Source of the DNA: an uncultured Prevotellaceae bacterium
GTDB taxonomy: Bacteria; Bacteroidota; Bacteroidia; Bacteroidales; Bacteroidaceae
Assembly (NCBI GenBank): GCA_902800185.1
Contig: CADCDK010000015.1
Span: 1 to 55,979, forward strand
DNA length: 55,979 nt
Direction of reading: 5' to 3'
Shown: positions 45,790 through 54,674 of the stretch, piece after piece
Layout of the letters: every line of letters starts with the position of its first letter
Position numbering within the stretch: position 1 is the first letter of the stretch
Notes under the pieces: model-generated
The model's database searches: none
What the model was told of the DNA's origin: nothing
Seen by the model: only the letters and a program-made list of their open reading frames with translations
Translations under genes and position numbers: made by a program

Positions 45790-48700
45790 ATGGTAAGACA
45801 ACTACTGACCACCGGCATCTTTATGAGCATGACCTTGTGCATGCAGGCTGCCGACTACACCTTCCGCCTCAAGAACACGTTGGGATTCCAGCGCACCCAT
45901 GAGACGGTGGAAGTGACGATTCCCGAGACGATAGACCCGAATGCCTGTCAGCTGACAGACCAGAACGGTCAGACGATTCCCTTTGAAACGGTGAGTGGCA
46001 ACACCATCCGCTTTCAGGCAACGGTGGGAAGAGGCGCCACGACCGGCTATACGCTGACCGACGGAACGCCGACAAGACCCGAGAAACTGACCTATGCCGC
46101 CATCAAGATGCCGACCAGTCGTGCCGACATCGCATGGGAGAATGACCTATGCGCCTACCGCATGTATTCGCAGACGCTGCTCCACAGCGAAGCCAACACG
46201 GGAAACGGTGTGGACGTATGGTTCAAGAAGCGTGCCACACCCGTCATCGATGACATGTACAACCTATCCAACTACCACAACGAGAGCGAATACGGCGTGG
46301 ATGCCTACTCCGTGAACGGCAGGCAGTTAGGCAACGGAGGCGTGGCTGCCGTTGTCAACGGGCAGCTACAGGTACACGACCCCTACAACCAATGCGAGAT
46401 TGTTGAGCAGTCGGCTCTTCGCACGGTGTTTGTCCTGACCTATAACAATGTGGTCATCGACGGCAGCAGCTATACCAAGACGCTGCGCATTGAGACCACG
46501 GCAGGATCGATGCTGAACAAGGCCACGATGAAGCTCACGGGTACCGCGAAAACCATCCGCATGGCAGTAGCCCTGTACCAGCATACCGATATGTCAGGTG
46601 TCATACCAGAGGGCGTGGCATTCACCGAGGAACCTGGCGTGGCAGGATGGGCGGAACAGAAGAGCGAGGGCACGGTGACGAGTACCGGCTACCGCATGTT
46701 CCAAGGAGCCTACATGCCAGGCGAAGGCGTGGAGACACAGGTCATCGGCAACCATCTCTGCCTCATCAAGGACTACACGCCGGGAGAGGAGATGACCTTC
46801 TACTTCGGAGCAGGCTGGAACATCTTCCCCACCGACAAATACAGCAGTGACGATGAATGGTTTGAGTCGCTCGTTTCGTTCAAGCAATGCGTGGAGAACC
46901 CGCTCACGCCGACCAGCGTCACCACCCTTCCCCAGCGCGACGACGTGCTCCATATATTAAATACGGTGAATCAGACCTGGCAGGACAAGCATCCCACACA
47001 CGGAGACCACTTCTGGAACCGTGCCGTCTATCACGTGGGCAACATGGCTGCCTACGACGCAACGGGCGACCAGCAGTACCTCAACTACTCAACGGCATGG
47101 GCAGAGCAGAACGGCTACTGGGGCGCCAAGGGCACCGACAAGTCGAAATGGAAATACAGCTACGGAGAGACGGCAGACTACGTTCTCTTCGGTGACCATC
47201 AGATATGCTTCCAGATCTACGCCGACCTCTACAACCTCGACCCCGCCAAGGACGAACAGAAGATTGCCCGCGCAAGGGAGGTGATGGAATACCAGATGTC
47301 AACCACACAGAACGACTATTGGTGGTGGGTGGATGGCCTGTTCATGGTCATGCCCGTGATGACCAAGCTGCACGCCATCACTGGGAACGAGCTCTACCTC
47401 AGCAAGATGTACGAATACTGGCGCTACGCCACTGACCTGATGTGCGACGAGACGGGCGATGATGCCACAGGACTCTACTACCGTGACGCCAAATACATCT
47501 ATCCCACCCACAAGACCAACGCTGGGAAGAAAGACTTCTGGGCACGCGGCGACGGATGGATCTTCGCAGCCTTTGCCAAGGTGCTCTCAGAGCTTCCCGA
47601 AGACGATGCTCACCGCGCGGAGTACATCTCCTACTATCAGCGCATGGCTGCCGCCATCAAAGCTTGCCAACAGCCCGAGGGCTACTGGACACGCTCCATG
47701 CTCGATCCCGACTATGCACCGGGACGCGAGACCTCGGGAACAGCTCTCTTCACCTACGGCTACGCATGGGGCATCAACAACGGACTGCTCTCGGAACAGG
47801 AGTATGGAGAGACGCTGGAGAAGGCATGGAACTACCTGTCAACCATCGCCCTGCAGGAAGACGGAACGGTAGGCTACATCCAACCCATCGGTGAGAAGGC
47901 AGACCCGAACCAGACCGTCAGCGCCACGTCATATCACGACTTCGGCGTGGGTGCCTATCTCTTAGCGGCTGCCGAGATGAGCCGTTATGCCATCGGTGAC
48001 CTCGACCTGCCCAAACTCAGGCTGAGCAGTGTTACCACACCCGAATCCGACATGATTGTCGTGAAGTTCAATCACGAGCCTAACGAAGAGGAGGCTGTCG
48101 ATGCCTCCCACTACACACTGAACGACGAGCCGATACAGGCTGCCTCACTGCTCAACGATAACAACATCGTCTATATCCAACTGAAATCACCGCTCGACTA
48201 CGGGCTCTACACCTTCAAGGCAGAAGGCATACACACCTTGGAAGGCGGTGAGATGGCGGAAGGACAGACCAAGACCCTCTTGCGCACAGTACCCCTCACC
48301 GCCCCGCAGAGCGGAGTAACCGTCACCGCCATCGGCGCACAAAGCGGGAACCCCGCCTCCAACTCCCAGGACAACAACCTCTCCACACGCTGGAGTCAAC
48401 AAGGCCAGGGACAATGGATTCAGTACAACATCGGTTCCGTGCAGACGGTAGAGGCTGTGGATATCGCCTTCTATAACGGACAGTCGCGTGTTGCCTATTT
48501 CGACATCCAGACATCCGTGGACGGCACCAACTTCTCTCCTGCCCTCACCGACCAAAGGAGCAGCGGCATGACCACAGAGCTGGAACGCTATCCCCTGAAT
48601 CCCGTTGATGCCCAGTACGTGCGCATCGTCTGCAACGGCACATCGGCAAGTGACTGGAACAGCATCACCGAGGCAAGAATCCGCGTACGCGACAACTCCA

Positions 48701-49740
48701 TCGACCTGATAGAGATGCCCGACATGGCCTATACAGACATCATCATGCCTACAAACACCCAGGATGGCAACCCCATCATCTGGACCTCTTCCAACAAAGA
48801 AGTGCTCACCAACAACGGTACGGCAGAGCCTATGGAGGAAGACCGGACGGTGACACTCACCGCCACGGTGGGCTCCACAAGGAGGTCGTTTGACATCGTG
48901 CTGAAGGCCCGCTCACTGGCGGAGAACCTGCAGCTGTGCTACACCTTCGAGGAGGGCGACCTCTTCAGCAACGGCAATCACCGCATGGTGCGCGACCTGA
49001 GTCCCAAGCAACGCGACGGCGAACTGATGAACACCCGTGCACAGGTGACGCTCGGCGAGCTTGACCTGACCCAGAACAAAGGTACGGAATTCTCTTCCAA
49101 TGGCTATATGCTCGTGCCCGAGGGCCTGCTCGACTCGCTGCGCTCCTATACCATTCTCTTCCGTGCCAAGCCCACCAACCTCAACAAGCAGCCACGCTTC
49201 TATGACTTCGGTTCGGCTTCGGGCAACAGTGTCTTCCTACGTGGCAACACACTGGCTGCAGGAGTGAAATACAACAGTGGAACGACGGTGCTTGCCACTG
49301 CCAACAAGCAGATAACGACCGGTGAAGAGCACCTGATTGCCGTTACCTATAGCGCCCGCACCAACACGACAACCGTCTGGCTCGACGGTGACAAGGTGGC
49401 AGAGACAGGGAACATCACGCGTGAGCCCTACGAACTGAACCTCATCGGTAACGACACACGCAACTATATTGGACGCACGCAATGGTGGCAGGGGTCTGAA
49501 TCCGGCAATAACCTCGACTACTGTGGAACCATGGATGACTTCCACGTCTTCTCCCTGGCACTCACAGCAGAGGAGATCGAGAATGTCTTCAACGGTGTGC
49601 TTACCGACATCGCAGAACTGAGGAATGACAGCGTGAAGGAATGGCAGGACTCTGCCGTCTATGACCTATCAGGACGACGCGTCACCACTCCTGGCAAGGG
49701 CATCTATATCATACGCGGGAAGAAAGTTATCATCAAGTGA
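45790..49740 (+). CDS. multi-domain DUF4861/GH105 glycosidase with CBM32, Ig, LamG and type IX tail
   Basis: A 1316-residue exported enzyme. Signal peptide 1-19; DUF4861 domain about 20-380; GH88/105 (alpha/alpha)6 domain about 385-740, with WWWVDGLFMVMPVMTKLHAI (likely catalytic Asp near 514) and FWARGDGWIFAAFAKVL; an Ig-like linker (745-835); an F5/8 type C or CBM32 domain (about 840-967; STRWSQQGQGQWIQYNIGSV); an atrophied bacterial Ig domain (970-1045); a LamG-like lectin domain (1050-1265); and a C-terminal tail YDLSGRRVTTPGKGIYIIRG of type IX cargo. GH88/105 enzymes remove unsaturated uronic acids from products of pectin or glycosaminoglycan lyases; DUF4861 often travels with such enzymes. 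Exact substrate unknown. No SusC/D genes nearby. Confidence 0.9.
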   Translation: MVRQLLTTGIFMSMTLCMQAADYTFRLKNTLGFQRTHETVEVTIPETIDPNACQLTDQNGQTIPFETVSGNTIRFQATVGRGATTGYTLTDGTPTRPEKLTYAAIKMPTSRADIAWENDLCAYRMYSQTLLHSEANTGNGVDVWFKKRATPVIDDMYNLSNYHNESEYGVDAYSVNGRQLGNGGVAAVVNGQLQVHDPYNQCEIVEQSALRTVFVLTYNNVVIDGSSYTKTLRIETTAGSMLNKATMKLTGTAKTIRMAVALYQHTDMSGVIPEGVAFTEEPGVAGWAEQKSEGTVTSTGYRMFQGAYMPGEGVETQVIGNHLCLIKDYTPGEEMTFYFGAGWNIFPTDKYSSDDEWFESLVSFKQCVENPLTPTSVTTLPQRDDVLHILNTVNQTWQDKHPTHGDHFWNRAVYHVGNMAAYDATGDQQYLNYSTAWAEQNGYWGAKGTDKSKWKYSYGETADYVLFGDHQICFQIYADLYNLDPAKDEQKIARAREVMEYQMSTTQNDYWWWVDGLFMVMPVMTKLHAITGNELYLSKMYEYWRYATDLMCDETGDDATGLYYRDAKYIYPTHKTNAGKKDFWARGDGWIFAAFAKVLSELPEDDAHRAEYISYYQRMAAAIKACQQPEGYWTRSMLDPDYAPGRETSGTALFTYGYAWGINNGLLSEQEYGETLEKAWNYLSTIALQEDGTVGYIQPIGEKADPNQTVSATSYHDFGVGAYLLAAAEMSRYAIGDLDLPKLRLSSVTTPESDMIVVKFNHEPNEEEAVDASHYTLNDEPIQAASLLNDNNIVYIQLKSPLDYGLYTFKAEGIHTLEGGEMAEGQTKTLLRTVPLTAPQSGVTVTAIGAQSGNPASNSQDNNLSTRWSQQGQGQWIQYNIGSVQTVEAVDIAFYNGQSRVAYFDIQTSVDGTNFSPALTDQRSSGMTTELERYPLNPVDAQYVRIVCNGTSASDWNSITEARIRVRDNSIDLIEMPDMAYTDIIMPTNTQDGNPIIWTSSNKEVLTNNGTAEPMEEDRTVTLTATVGSTRRSFDIVLKARSLAENLQLCYTFEEGDLFSNGNHRMVRDLSPKQRDGELMNTRAQVTLGELDLTQNKGTEFSSNGYMLVPEGLLDSLRSYTILFRAKPTNLNKQPRFYDFGSASGNSVFLRGNTLAAGVKYNSGTTVLATANKQITTGEEHLIAVTYSARTNTTTVWLDGDKVAETGNITREPYELNLIGNDTRNYIGRTQWWQGSESGNNLDYCGTMDDFHVFSLALTAEEIENVFNGVLTDIAELRNDSVKEWQDSAVYDLSGRRVTTPGKGIYIIRGKKVIIK

Positions 49741-49756
49741 TGACGATATACCAAGG

Positions 49757-49800
49757 AAAGAGCCAAGGACGCAAATCGCATCCTTGGCTCTTTCTTTTTT
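49757..49800 (+). terminator. terminator of the GH105 gene
   Basis: AAAGAGCCAAGGA (49757-49769) pairs with TCCTTGGCTCTTT (49781-49793), followed by CTTTTTT. Confidence 0.9.
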
Positions 49801-49817
49801 CGCTCTATAATAAAAGA

Positions 49818-50774
49818 CTATGGTTTCAGCTTCTGCTCCAGTTTCTCCAGCATGTCACGGGTCATGGACGTGATGTCATACTGCGGATTCCAATCCCATT
49901 CCTTACGGGCGGCGGAGTCATCCATGGAGTCGGGCCAGCTGTCGGCAATCGCCTGCTTCAACGGGTCAACACAATACTCCATCTCGAACTGCGGGCGCAG
50001 CTTCTTAATCTCAGCAAAGATGGTCTCAGGGGCAAAGCTCATGGCTGCCACATTGAAACCGTTATGATGAACCAATCGAGCCGGGTCAGCCTCCATCAGC
50101 TGGATAGCAGCATGCAGGGCATCAGGCATGTACATCATGTCCATCAACGTCCCCTGCTTGATGGGACAGACGAACTTCTCACCACGCACGGCATAGTAGA
50201 AGATGTCAACGGCATAGTCGGTGGTTCCGCCTCCAGGAGGAGTCACATAGGAGATGATGCCAGGGAAGCGCACCGAGCGGGTGTCAACACCATACTTGTG
50301 GTGATAGTAGTCTGAAAGAAGTTCGGTCGTCACCTTCGACACGCCATAGATGGTGCGCGGATGCTGGATGGTGTCCTGCGGCGTAAGCGTGTGGGGAGTC
50401 TCAGGACCGAAAGAACCTATACTACTGGGTGTAAAGACGGCACAGTTCGACTCGCGTGCCACCTCCAGGATGTTCCAGAGGCCATCGATGCCAATGCGCC
50501 ACGCCAAGCGAGGTTTCGACTCGGCAACCACACTGAGCAGGGCTGCCAAGTTATAGATGGTGTCAATGTCGTACTTCTTCACGACATCGGCAATAACTGC
50601 CGCATCCGTCACATCGGTAACAGCCGACGGACCACTCTCCAACAGTTCACCCGTGGGCTCCGCACCCTTGATATAACCAGCAACCACATGACTGCCACCA
50701 TAGCGCAGCCTCAACTCTCTTGTCAACTCAGAACCGATCTGCCCTGTTGACCCGATGACGAGTATATTTTTCAT
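49818..50774 (-). CDS. tdh: SDR-type L-threonine 3-dehydrogenase
   Basis: Oxidises L-threonine to 2-amino-3-ketobutyrate with NAD+. A 318-residue extended short-chain dehydrogenase: NAD loop GSTGQIG (8-14), TPSSIGSFG with the catalytic Ser/Thr, and catalytic Tyr143/Lys147 in TIYGVSKVTTE. This SDR form, unrelated to the zinc enzyme of E. coli, is the usual one in Bacteroidota. The next gene, on the opposite strand, encodes the following enzyme of the pathway. Promoter at 50827-50857. Confidence 0.92.
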   Translation of the reverse strand: MKNILVIGSTGQIGSELTRELRLRYGGSHVVAGYIKGAEPTGELLESGPSAVTDVTDAAVIADVVKKYDIDTIYNLAALLSVVAESKPRLAWRIGIDGLWNILEVARESNCAVFTPSSIGSFGPETPHTLTPQDTIQHPRTIYGVSKVTTELLSDYYHHKYGVDTRSVRFPGIISYVTPPGGGTTDYAVDIFYYAVRGEKFVCPIKQGTLMDMMYMPDALHAAIQLMEADPARLVHHNGFNVAAMSFAPETIFAEIKKLRPQFEMEYCVDPLKQAIADSWPDSMDDSAARKEWDWNPQYDITSMTRDMLEKLEQKLKP

Positions 50775-50826
50775 TCTTTTTGCGATTTAGATTCTAATGA
50801 TTATACGGTAACGATTGTTTCACCTG

Positions 50827-50857
50827 CAAAATTAAGCAAAAATAACATAACAACCAA
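50827..50857 (-). promoter_or_regulatory. promoter of tdh
   Basis: Minus strand TTG (50857-50855), 20 nt, TAATTTTG (50834-50827). Confidence 0.75.
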
Positions 50858-50917
50858 CGATTCTTTGAAATAAATTTACTTACTTTGTGCATCAAATTCT
50901 AACCAAAACAAAAAATC

Positions 50918-52105
50918 ATGTACGGAAAAATGAAAGAACATCTCAGCCAGACCCTTGCTGAGATTCGTGAGGCAGGACTCTACAAGGAGGAACGCCTGAT
51001 TGAAAGTCCACAGCGGGCTGCCATCCAAGTGAAAGGAAAAGAAGTGCTGAACTTCTGTGCCAACAACTATTTAGGCCTGAGCGACAATCCCCGACTCATC
51101 GAAGGAGCCAAGAAGATGATGGACCGCCGAGGCTTCGGCATGTCGTCAGTACGCTTCATCTGCGGCACACAAGACATTCACAAGGAACTGGAAGCCGCCA
51201 TCTCCGATTACTTCAAGACCGAGGACACCATCCTCTATGCCGCTTGCTTCGATGCCAACGGCGGTGTGTTTGAACCATTGTTCACTGAGGAGGATGCCAT
51301 CATCTCCGACTCTTTGAACCATGCCTCCATCATCGACGGCGTGCGTCTGTGCAAAGCCAAACGCTACCGCTACGCCAACGCTGACATGGCTGACCTCGAA
51401 GAGAAACTGAAAGAGGCACAGGCACAGCGTTTCCGCATCATCGTCACCGACGGCGTTTTCTCCATGGACGGCAATGTGGCACCCATGGACAAGATCTGCG
51501 ACCTTGCCGAGAAATACGATGCCCTGGTGATGGTGGACGAGAGCCATTCGGCTGGTGTCGTGGGCAAGACTGGACACGGCGTGAGCGAGTTCTTTAACAC
51601 CTACGGACGTGTGGACATCTACACAGGCACACTGGGCAAGGCATTCGGTGGCGCTCTCGGCGGATTCACCACGGGCCGCAAGGAAATCATCGACCTGCTG
51701 CGTCAGCGTTCCCGCCCCTATCTCTTCTCCAACTCACTGGCCCCGTGCATCATCGGTGCCTCACTCGAGGTATTCAAGATGCTGAAGGAAAGCAACGAAA
51801 TCCACGACCGGCTCGTTGAGAACGTGGAGTACTTCCGTGAGAAGATGATGGCTGCCGGCTTCGATATCAAGCCCACACAGAGTGCCATCTGCGCCGTGAT
51901 GCTCTACGATGCCAAACTCTCACAGGTTTATGCCGCTAAGCTGCAGGAAGAGGGTATTTATGTTACCGGCTTCTACTATCCTGTCGTTCCGAAGGGACAG
52001 GCTCGCATCCGTGTGCAGATTTCTGCCGGACACAATCGTGAGCAACTCGACAAGTGTATTGCCGCGTTCATCAAGGTTGGAAAAGAACTGGGAGTGCTGA
52101 AATAA
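50918..52105 (+). CDS. kbl: glycine C-acetyltransferase (2-amino-3-ketobutyrate CoA ligase)
   Basis: Splits 2-amino-3-ketobutyrate with CoA into glycine and acetyl-CoA. A 395-residue PLP enzyme of the alpha-oxoamine synthase family: PLP-binding Lys241 in TGTLGKAFGGALGG, plus VDESHSAGVVGKTGHGVSEF and YLGLSDNPRL near the N-terminus. It stands divergent to tdh, so both steps of threonine breakdown share a 143-nt control region. A weak -7 box (TTACTTTG, 50880-50887) lies 31 nt before the ATG. A 12-bp hairpin without a T-run follows the gene. Confidence 0.95.
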   Translation: MYGKMKEHLSQTLAEIREAGLYKEERLIESPQRAAIQVKGKEVLNFCANNYLGLSDNPRLIEGAKKMMDRRGFGMSSVRFICGTQDIHKELEAAISDYFKTEDTILYAACFDANGGVFEPLFTEEDAIISDSLNHASIIDGVRLCKAKRYRYANADMADLEEKLKEAQAQRFRIIVTDGVFSMDGNVAPMDKICDLAEKYDALVMVDESHSAGVVGKTGHGVSEFFNTYGRVDIYTGTLGKAFGGALGGFTTGRKEIIDLLRQRSRPYLFSNSLAPCIIGASLEVFKMLKESNEIHDRLVENVEYFREKMMAAGFDIKPTQSAICAVMLYDAKLSQVYAAKLQEEGIYVTGFYYPVVPKGQARIRVQISAGHNREQLDKCIAAFIKVGKELGVLK

Positions 52106-52132
52106 GAAAGAAGGAATCGACTTCCCCATTCA

Positions 52133-52174
52133 CAAGGAGCCGGGTTATCTATAAAAAGAGAGCCCGGCTCCTTG
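52133..52174 (+). terminator. hairpin at the 3' end of kbl
   Basis: CAAGGAGCCGGG (52133-52144) pairs with CCCGGCTCCTTG (52163-52174), a perfect 12-bp stem. No T-run follows on the plus strand, so it may stabilise the 3' end more than stop the polymerase. Confidence 0.6.
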
Positions 52175-52187
52175 CGGAAAACCGGGC
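52153..52187 (-). terminator. terminator of tRNA-Phe
   Basis: On the minus strand GCCCGG (52187-52182) pairs with CCGGGC (52167-52162), followed by TCTCTTTTT (52161-52153). It shares bases with the kbl hairpin. Confidence 0.75.
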
Positions 52188-52202
52188 GGGTGAAAGGAGG
52201 GG

Positions 52203-52275
52203 TGGTACCTCCAGGAATCGAACCGGGGACACACGGATTTTCAGTCCGATGCTCTACCAACTGAGCTAAGGCACC
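52203..52275 (-). tRNA. tRNA-Phe (anticodon GAA)
   Basis: A 73-nt cloverleaf: acceptor GGTGCCT/AGGTACC with one G-U pair, D arm GCTC...GAGC, anticodon stem CGGAC/CCGTG with loop TGAAAAT (anticodon GAA), T arm CCCGG-TTCGATT-CCTGG, discriminator A. CCA is not encoded. Confidence 0.95.
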
Positions 52276-52320
52276 ATTCTTTCAATGTGCAATCAGCAGG
52301 ATTATTTGCTTTTGCGGGTG

Positions 52321-52351
52321 CAAAGGTAATGTTTTTTATGGAAACACGCAA
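52321..52351 (-). promoter_or_regulatory. promoter of tRNA-Phe
   Basis: Minus strand TTG (52351-52349), 20 nt, TACCTTTG (52328-52321), followed by CACCCGC. Confidence 0.85.
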
Positions 52352-52390
52352 ATTTTTTTGAAGAAAATTCTCTTAATTCAAAAAATTGCC

Positions 52391-52398
52391 GTACCTTT
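52391..52398 (+). promoter_or_regulatory. -7 box of tRNA-Pro
   Basis: TACCTTTG (52391-52398), followed by CACCCGCTTA as in tRNA-Val copy 1; TTC instead of TTG at -33 (52368-52370). Confidence 0.7.
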
Positions 52399-52419
52399 GC
52401 ACCCGCTTACAAGAAGCAT

Positions 52420-52495
52420 TCGGGATGTAGCGCAGTTGGTAGCGCACTACGTTCGGGACGTAGGGGTCGGGCGTTCGAGTCGCCTCATCCCGACC
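52420..52495 (+). tRNA. tRNA-Pro (anticodon CGG)
   Basis: Acceptor CGGGATG/CATCCCG, D arm GCGC...GCGC, anticodon stem CTACG/CGTAG with loop TTCGGGA (anticodon CGG), T arm GGGCG-TTCGAGT-CGCCT, discriminator A at 52492, and encoded CCA (52493-52495). Confidence 0.95.
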
Positions 52496-52500
52496 AAAAA

Positions 52501-52541
52501 CAGCAAAGGTGGTCGAGTAATCGGCCACCTTTGCTGTTTTT
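52501..52541 (+). terminator. terminator of tRNA-Pro
   Basis: CAGCAAAGGTGG (52501-52512) pairs with CCACCTTTGCTG (52525-52536), followed by TTTTT. A's before the stem mean that it can also serve the convergent barrel gene, whose stop codon is at 52544. Confidence 0.88.
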
Positions 52542-52543
52542 CA

Positions 52544-54577
52544 TCAAGAGGATGCCTTGCTTTGTAATATTCCCGTTTCTGTATCATGATGGTTCATCTT
52601 ACGTTGAATGTCACGATATTTGCGACCAGAGGAGAGATGCCAGGTGAGGTTGAGGGTCAACATATTGCCGAGGTCACGACTATGCTGCGTCACTTCTTTG
52701 TGGACATATCGGTTGAGAATCTCTGCCTTGTGGTTGAGCGGACGGGCATAGAAAGGATGCTGGGCATAGAGGGAAAGAGTGATGTTCTTCATTTGATAAG
52801 AAGCCGTGAGATACCATGCGGCAGGCTGATGCCCACGATGTTCGCCCTCCATGAAGTGCCAACCGTTATCAGCATAAGCGGTCAGCGTCCATTTTCCAAG
52901 ATAAGCCTCGACGCTGACACCACCGTTGAAGGCTGTGTAGGTATGGCGATAGTCATCTGTAAAGTTGAAGAAGCGGTCGATGCTGCCATAGAGGGTGGCA
53001 GAAAGTCTTTCAGGCACTATCTCCCAACGGTTGTAGCTCTGGATGAAAAAGAAACTGCATTCGTTGTCGGCATTGGTCTGGGTCATGTAGAAGTGTCCGT
53101 TCCTGCGGATGTATTTCTCCATGTTGCAGTGTGCATTTATCCGCCAGTAGCCCTGCAGCTCGCTCATGAACCGTGGTGTGGAATATGTCAGACGAAGGTC
53201 GTGCGAGGTGACGCGGTTCGGATGGATGTCAGGATTGCCCACCAGCGTCTCATAGGCATTCTGCTTGACTGACACATCGCTGACGAGGGCTATCTGCGAC
53301 ACATGCTGTGACACCTCGAAGTCGTATTTCACCTTCAGATTCTTGGCCACAGGGTAAGAGAGGGTCAGTTTGGGACGGAATAGCAAGAAGCGATTGCTGT
53401 TCTCTGCCTGCCTATAATAGCGGCTACTCACACCCAAGCCTCCCATATAGCCGAGCTTGCCAAGACGACCCTTCAATTGTCCGAAGAAATAGATGCTGGA
53501 TGAACGCATACCCGTAGCGGCATCGGCATCGCCAGAGTACACATTATTTATATATCGTTGTCCGTACTGAGTTCCGAGAGAAACCGTGAAAGGTTTCAGG
53601 CGATTCTCATAGATGGCCTCAGTCCAGAGCGAATACGTCTTTCCCGCTACAGAATAATCATAATGCCCGCCTTCATTCTGTTCCGTGTGATTGTCAGTCT
53701 TGATATAAGTGCCTACAGCATTGGCTGTCAGCGACTGATGACGGGCGAAGTCACGATGAAAATAGAGGTCAAGCGCAGGTGATGAAGTGCGTGAAGATGA
53801 GTGATCTTCAAAATCCACAGACCCTCCCATCCGTGTCCAAGTTTGATGTGGCTGAATATCTCTTTTTGCTGATAACTTGGATTGAAACACGTAATTGGAA
53901 TCGCTCAGACTGTAGGTCAGCTGAATATTATGGCTGAGATTCTTGTTCTGACCAGCCAGCTGCTTGCGCCAGACTTCCCGCTTCTCTCCAGACTCCAGCT
54001 CATAGGTAGCATGCTCCTCGCGCTCCGTTCCCTTGAAATTGCGATAGTCAAGACCGTATGTCACACCAAACTCACTCTTACCCAAATTAAACTTTCCATA
54101 AACAGTCTCGTCACCATGAACGGCAGTGAGGGTATTCGTCAGGTCTGCACCTATATCATAGCCACTGATGGGATGCTTGATGATAATATTGACCACGTAT
54201 GCTATCCCTTCACCATATTTTACTCCTGGATTGTCAATGTAGTCTATATACTGCACTGTTTTCATGTCAAGGGCGAGGAGATCTTCTTTGGAAGCAACAA
54301 CGTTATTGATGCGTACCTGTACACTGCCCAAATTAGTAAGGGCGGTAACGGTATGCATCACGGGGTCTATGCGCAGATGAGGTAATGTCAATTTTGACAA
54401 TAGAGAATAGCCGTTGGACGAACTCTCCAACTGTTGACGAGTAGGATAAATGGTTTGCCCATCAACTCTTTGTATAACTCTGGAACCATTGATGGTTACA
54501 TTTTGTAGCTCCACCTCCTTTTGGGCGAATGTTACAAGTGATACTGATAGTACCGATAATAAAAAAATTCTCTTCAT
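52544..54577 (-). CDS. outer-membrane beta-barrel protein of the TonB-receptor-like family
   Basis: A 677-residue protein with signal peptide 1-18 (ends TFAQ). Residues 25-140 resemble a plug domain (VINGSRVIQRVDGQTIYP-like start, RIDPVMHTVTALTNLGSVQV, VKYGEGIAYVVNIIIK); the remainder is a large barrel of the outer_membrane_beta-barrel_3 type. The N-terminal carboxypeptidase-regulatory domain common in this family is missing, as is an obvious TonB box. It follows the winged-helix regulator gene by 97 nt; its promoter region carries the CTGACA repeats. Substrate or function unknown. Confidence 0.82.
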   Translation of the reverse strand: MKRIFLLSVLSVSLVTFAQKEVELQNVTINGSRVIQRVDGQTIYPTRQQLESSSNGYSLLSKLTLPHLRIDPVMHTVTALTNLGSVQVRINNVVASKEDLLALDMKTVQYIDYIDNPGVKYGEGIAYVVNIIIKHPISGYDIGADLTNTLTAVHGDETVYGKFNLGKSEFGVTYGLDYRNFKGTEREEHATYELESGEKREVWRKQLAGQNKNLSHNIQLTYSLSDSNYVFQSKLSAKRDIQPHQTWTRMGGSVDFEDHSSSRTSSPALDLYFHRDFARHQSLTANAVGTYIKTDNHTEQNEGGHYDYSVAGKTYSLWTEAIYENRLKPFTVSLGTQYGQRYINNVYSGDADAATGMRSSSIYFFGQLKGRLGKLGYMGGLGVSSRYYRQAENSNRFLLFRPKLTLSYPVAKNLKVKYDFEVSQHVSQIALVSDVSVKQNAYETLVGNPDIHPNRVTSHDLRLTYSTPRFMSELQGYWRINAHCNMEKYIRRNGHFYMTQTNADNECSFFFIQSYNRWEIVPERLSATLYGSIDRFFNFTDDYRHTYTAFNGGVSVEAYLGKWTLTAYADNGWHFMEGEHRGHQPAAWYLTASYQMKNITLSLYAQHPFYARPLNHKAEILNRYVHKEVTQHSRDLGNMLTLNLTWHLSSGRKYRDIQRKMNHHDTETGILQSKASS

Positions 54578-54597
54578 ACGTTTGCTGTTTTTGATTG

Positions 54598-54605
54598 CAA
54601 AAGTA
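54598..54605 (-). promoter_or_regulatory. -7 box of the outer-membrane barrel gene
   Basis: Minus strand TACTTTTG (54605-54598), 20 nt before the start codon. No TTG at -33, as expected for a promoter that needs an activator. Confidence 0.55.
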
Positions 54606-54637
54606 TGAAGAGTTTGTTCGTCAGCCTAAAATAGTTC

Positions 54638-54665
54638 CTGACATTTGTCTGACAATTGTCTGACA
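54638..54665 (-). promoter_or_regulatory. three 11-bp-spaced direct repeats, likely operator
   Basis: CTGACA begins at 54638, 54649 and 54660 (TGTCAG on the minus strand), exactly one helical turn apart. The array starts about 33 nt upstream of the -7 box of the barrel gene. This spacing is typical of tandem winged-helix (OmpR/PhoB-type) binding sites, and the adjacent gene encodes such a regulator. Confidence 0.65.
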
Positions 54666-54674
54666 GAAAGCTAT

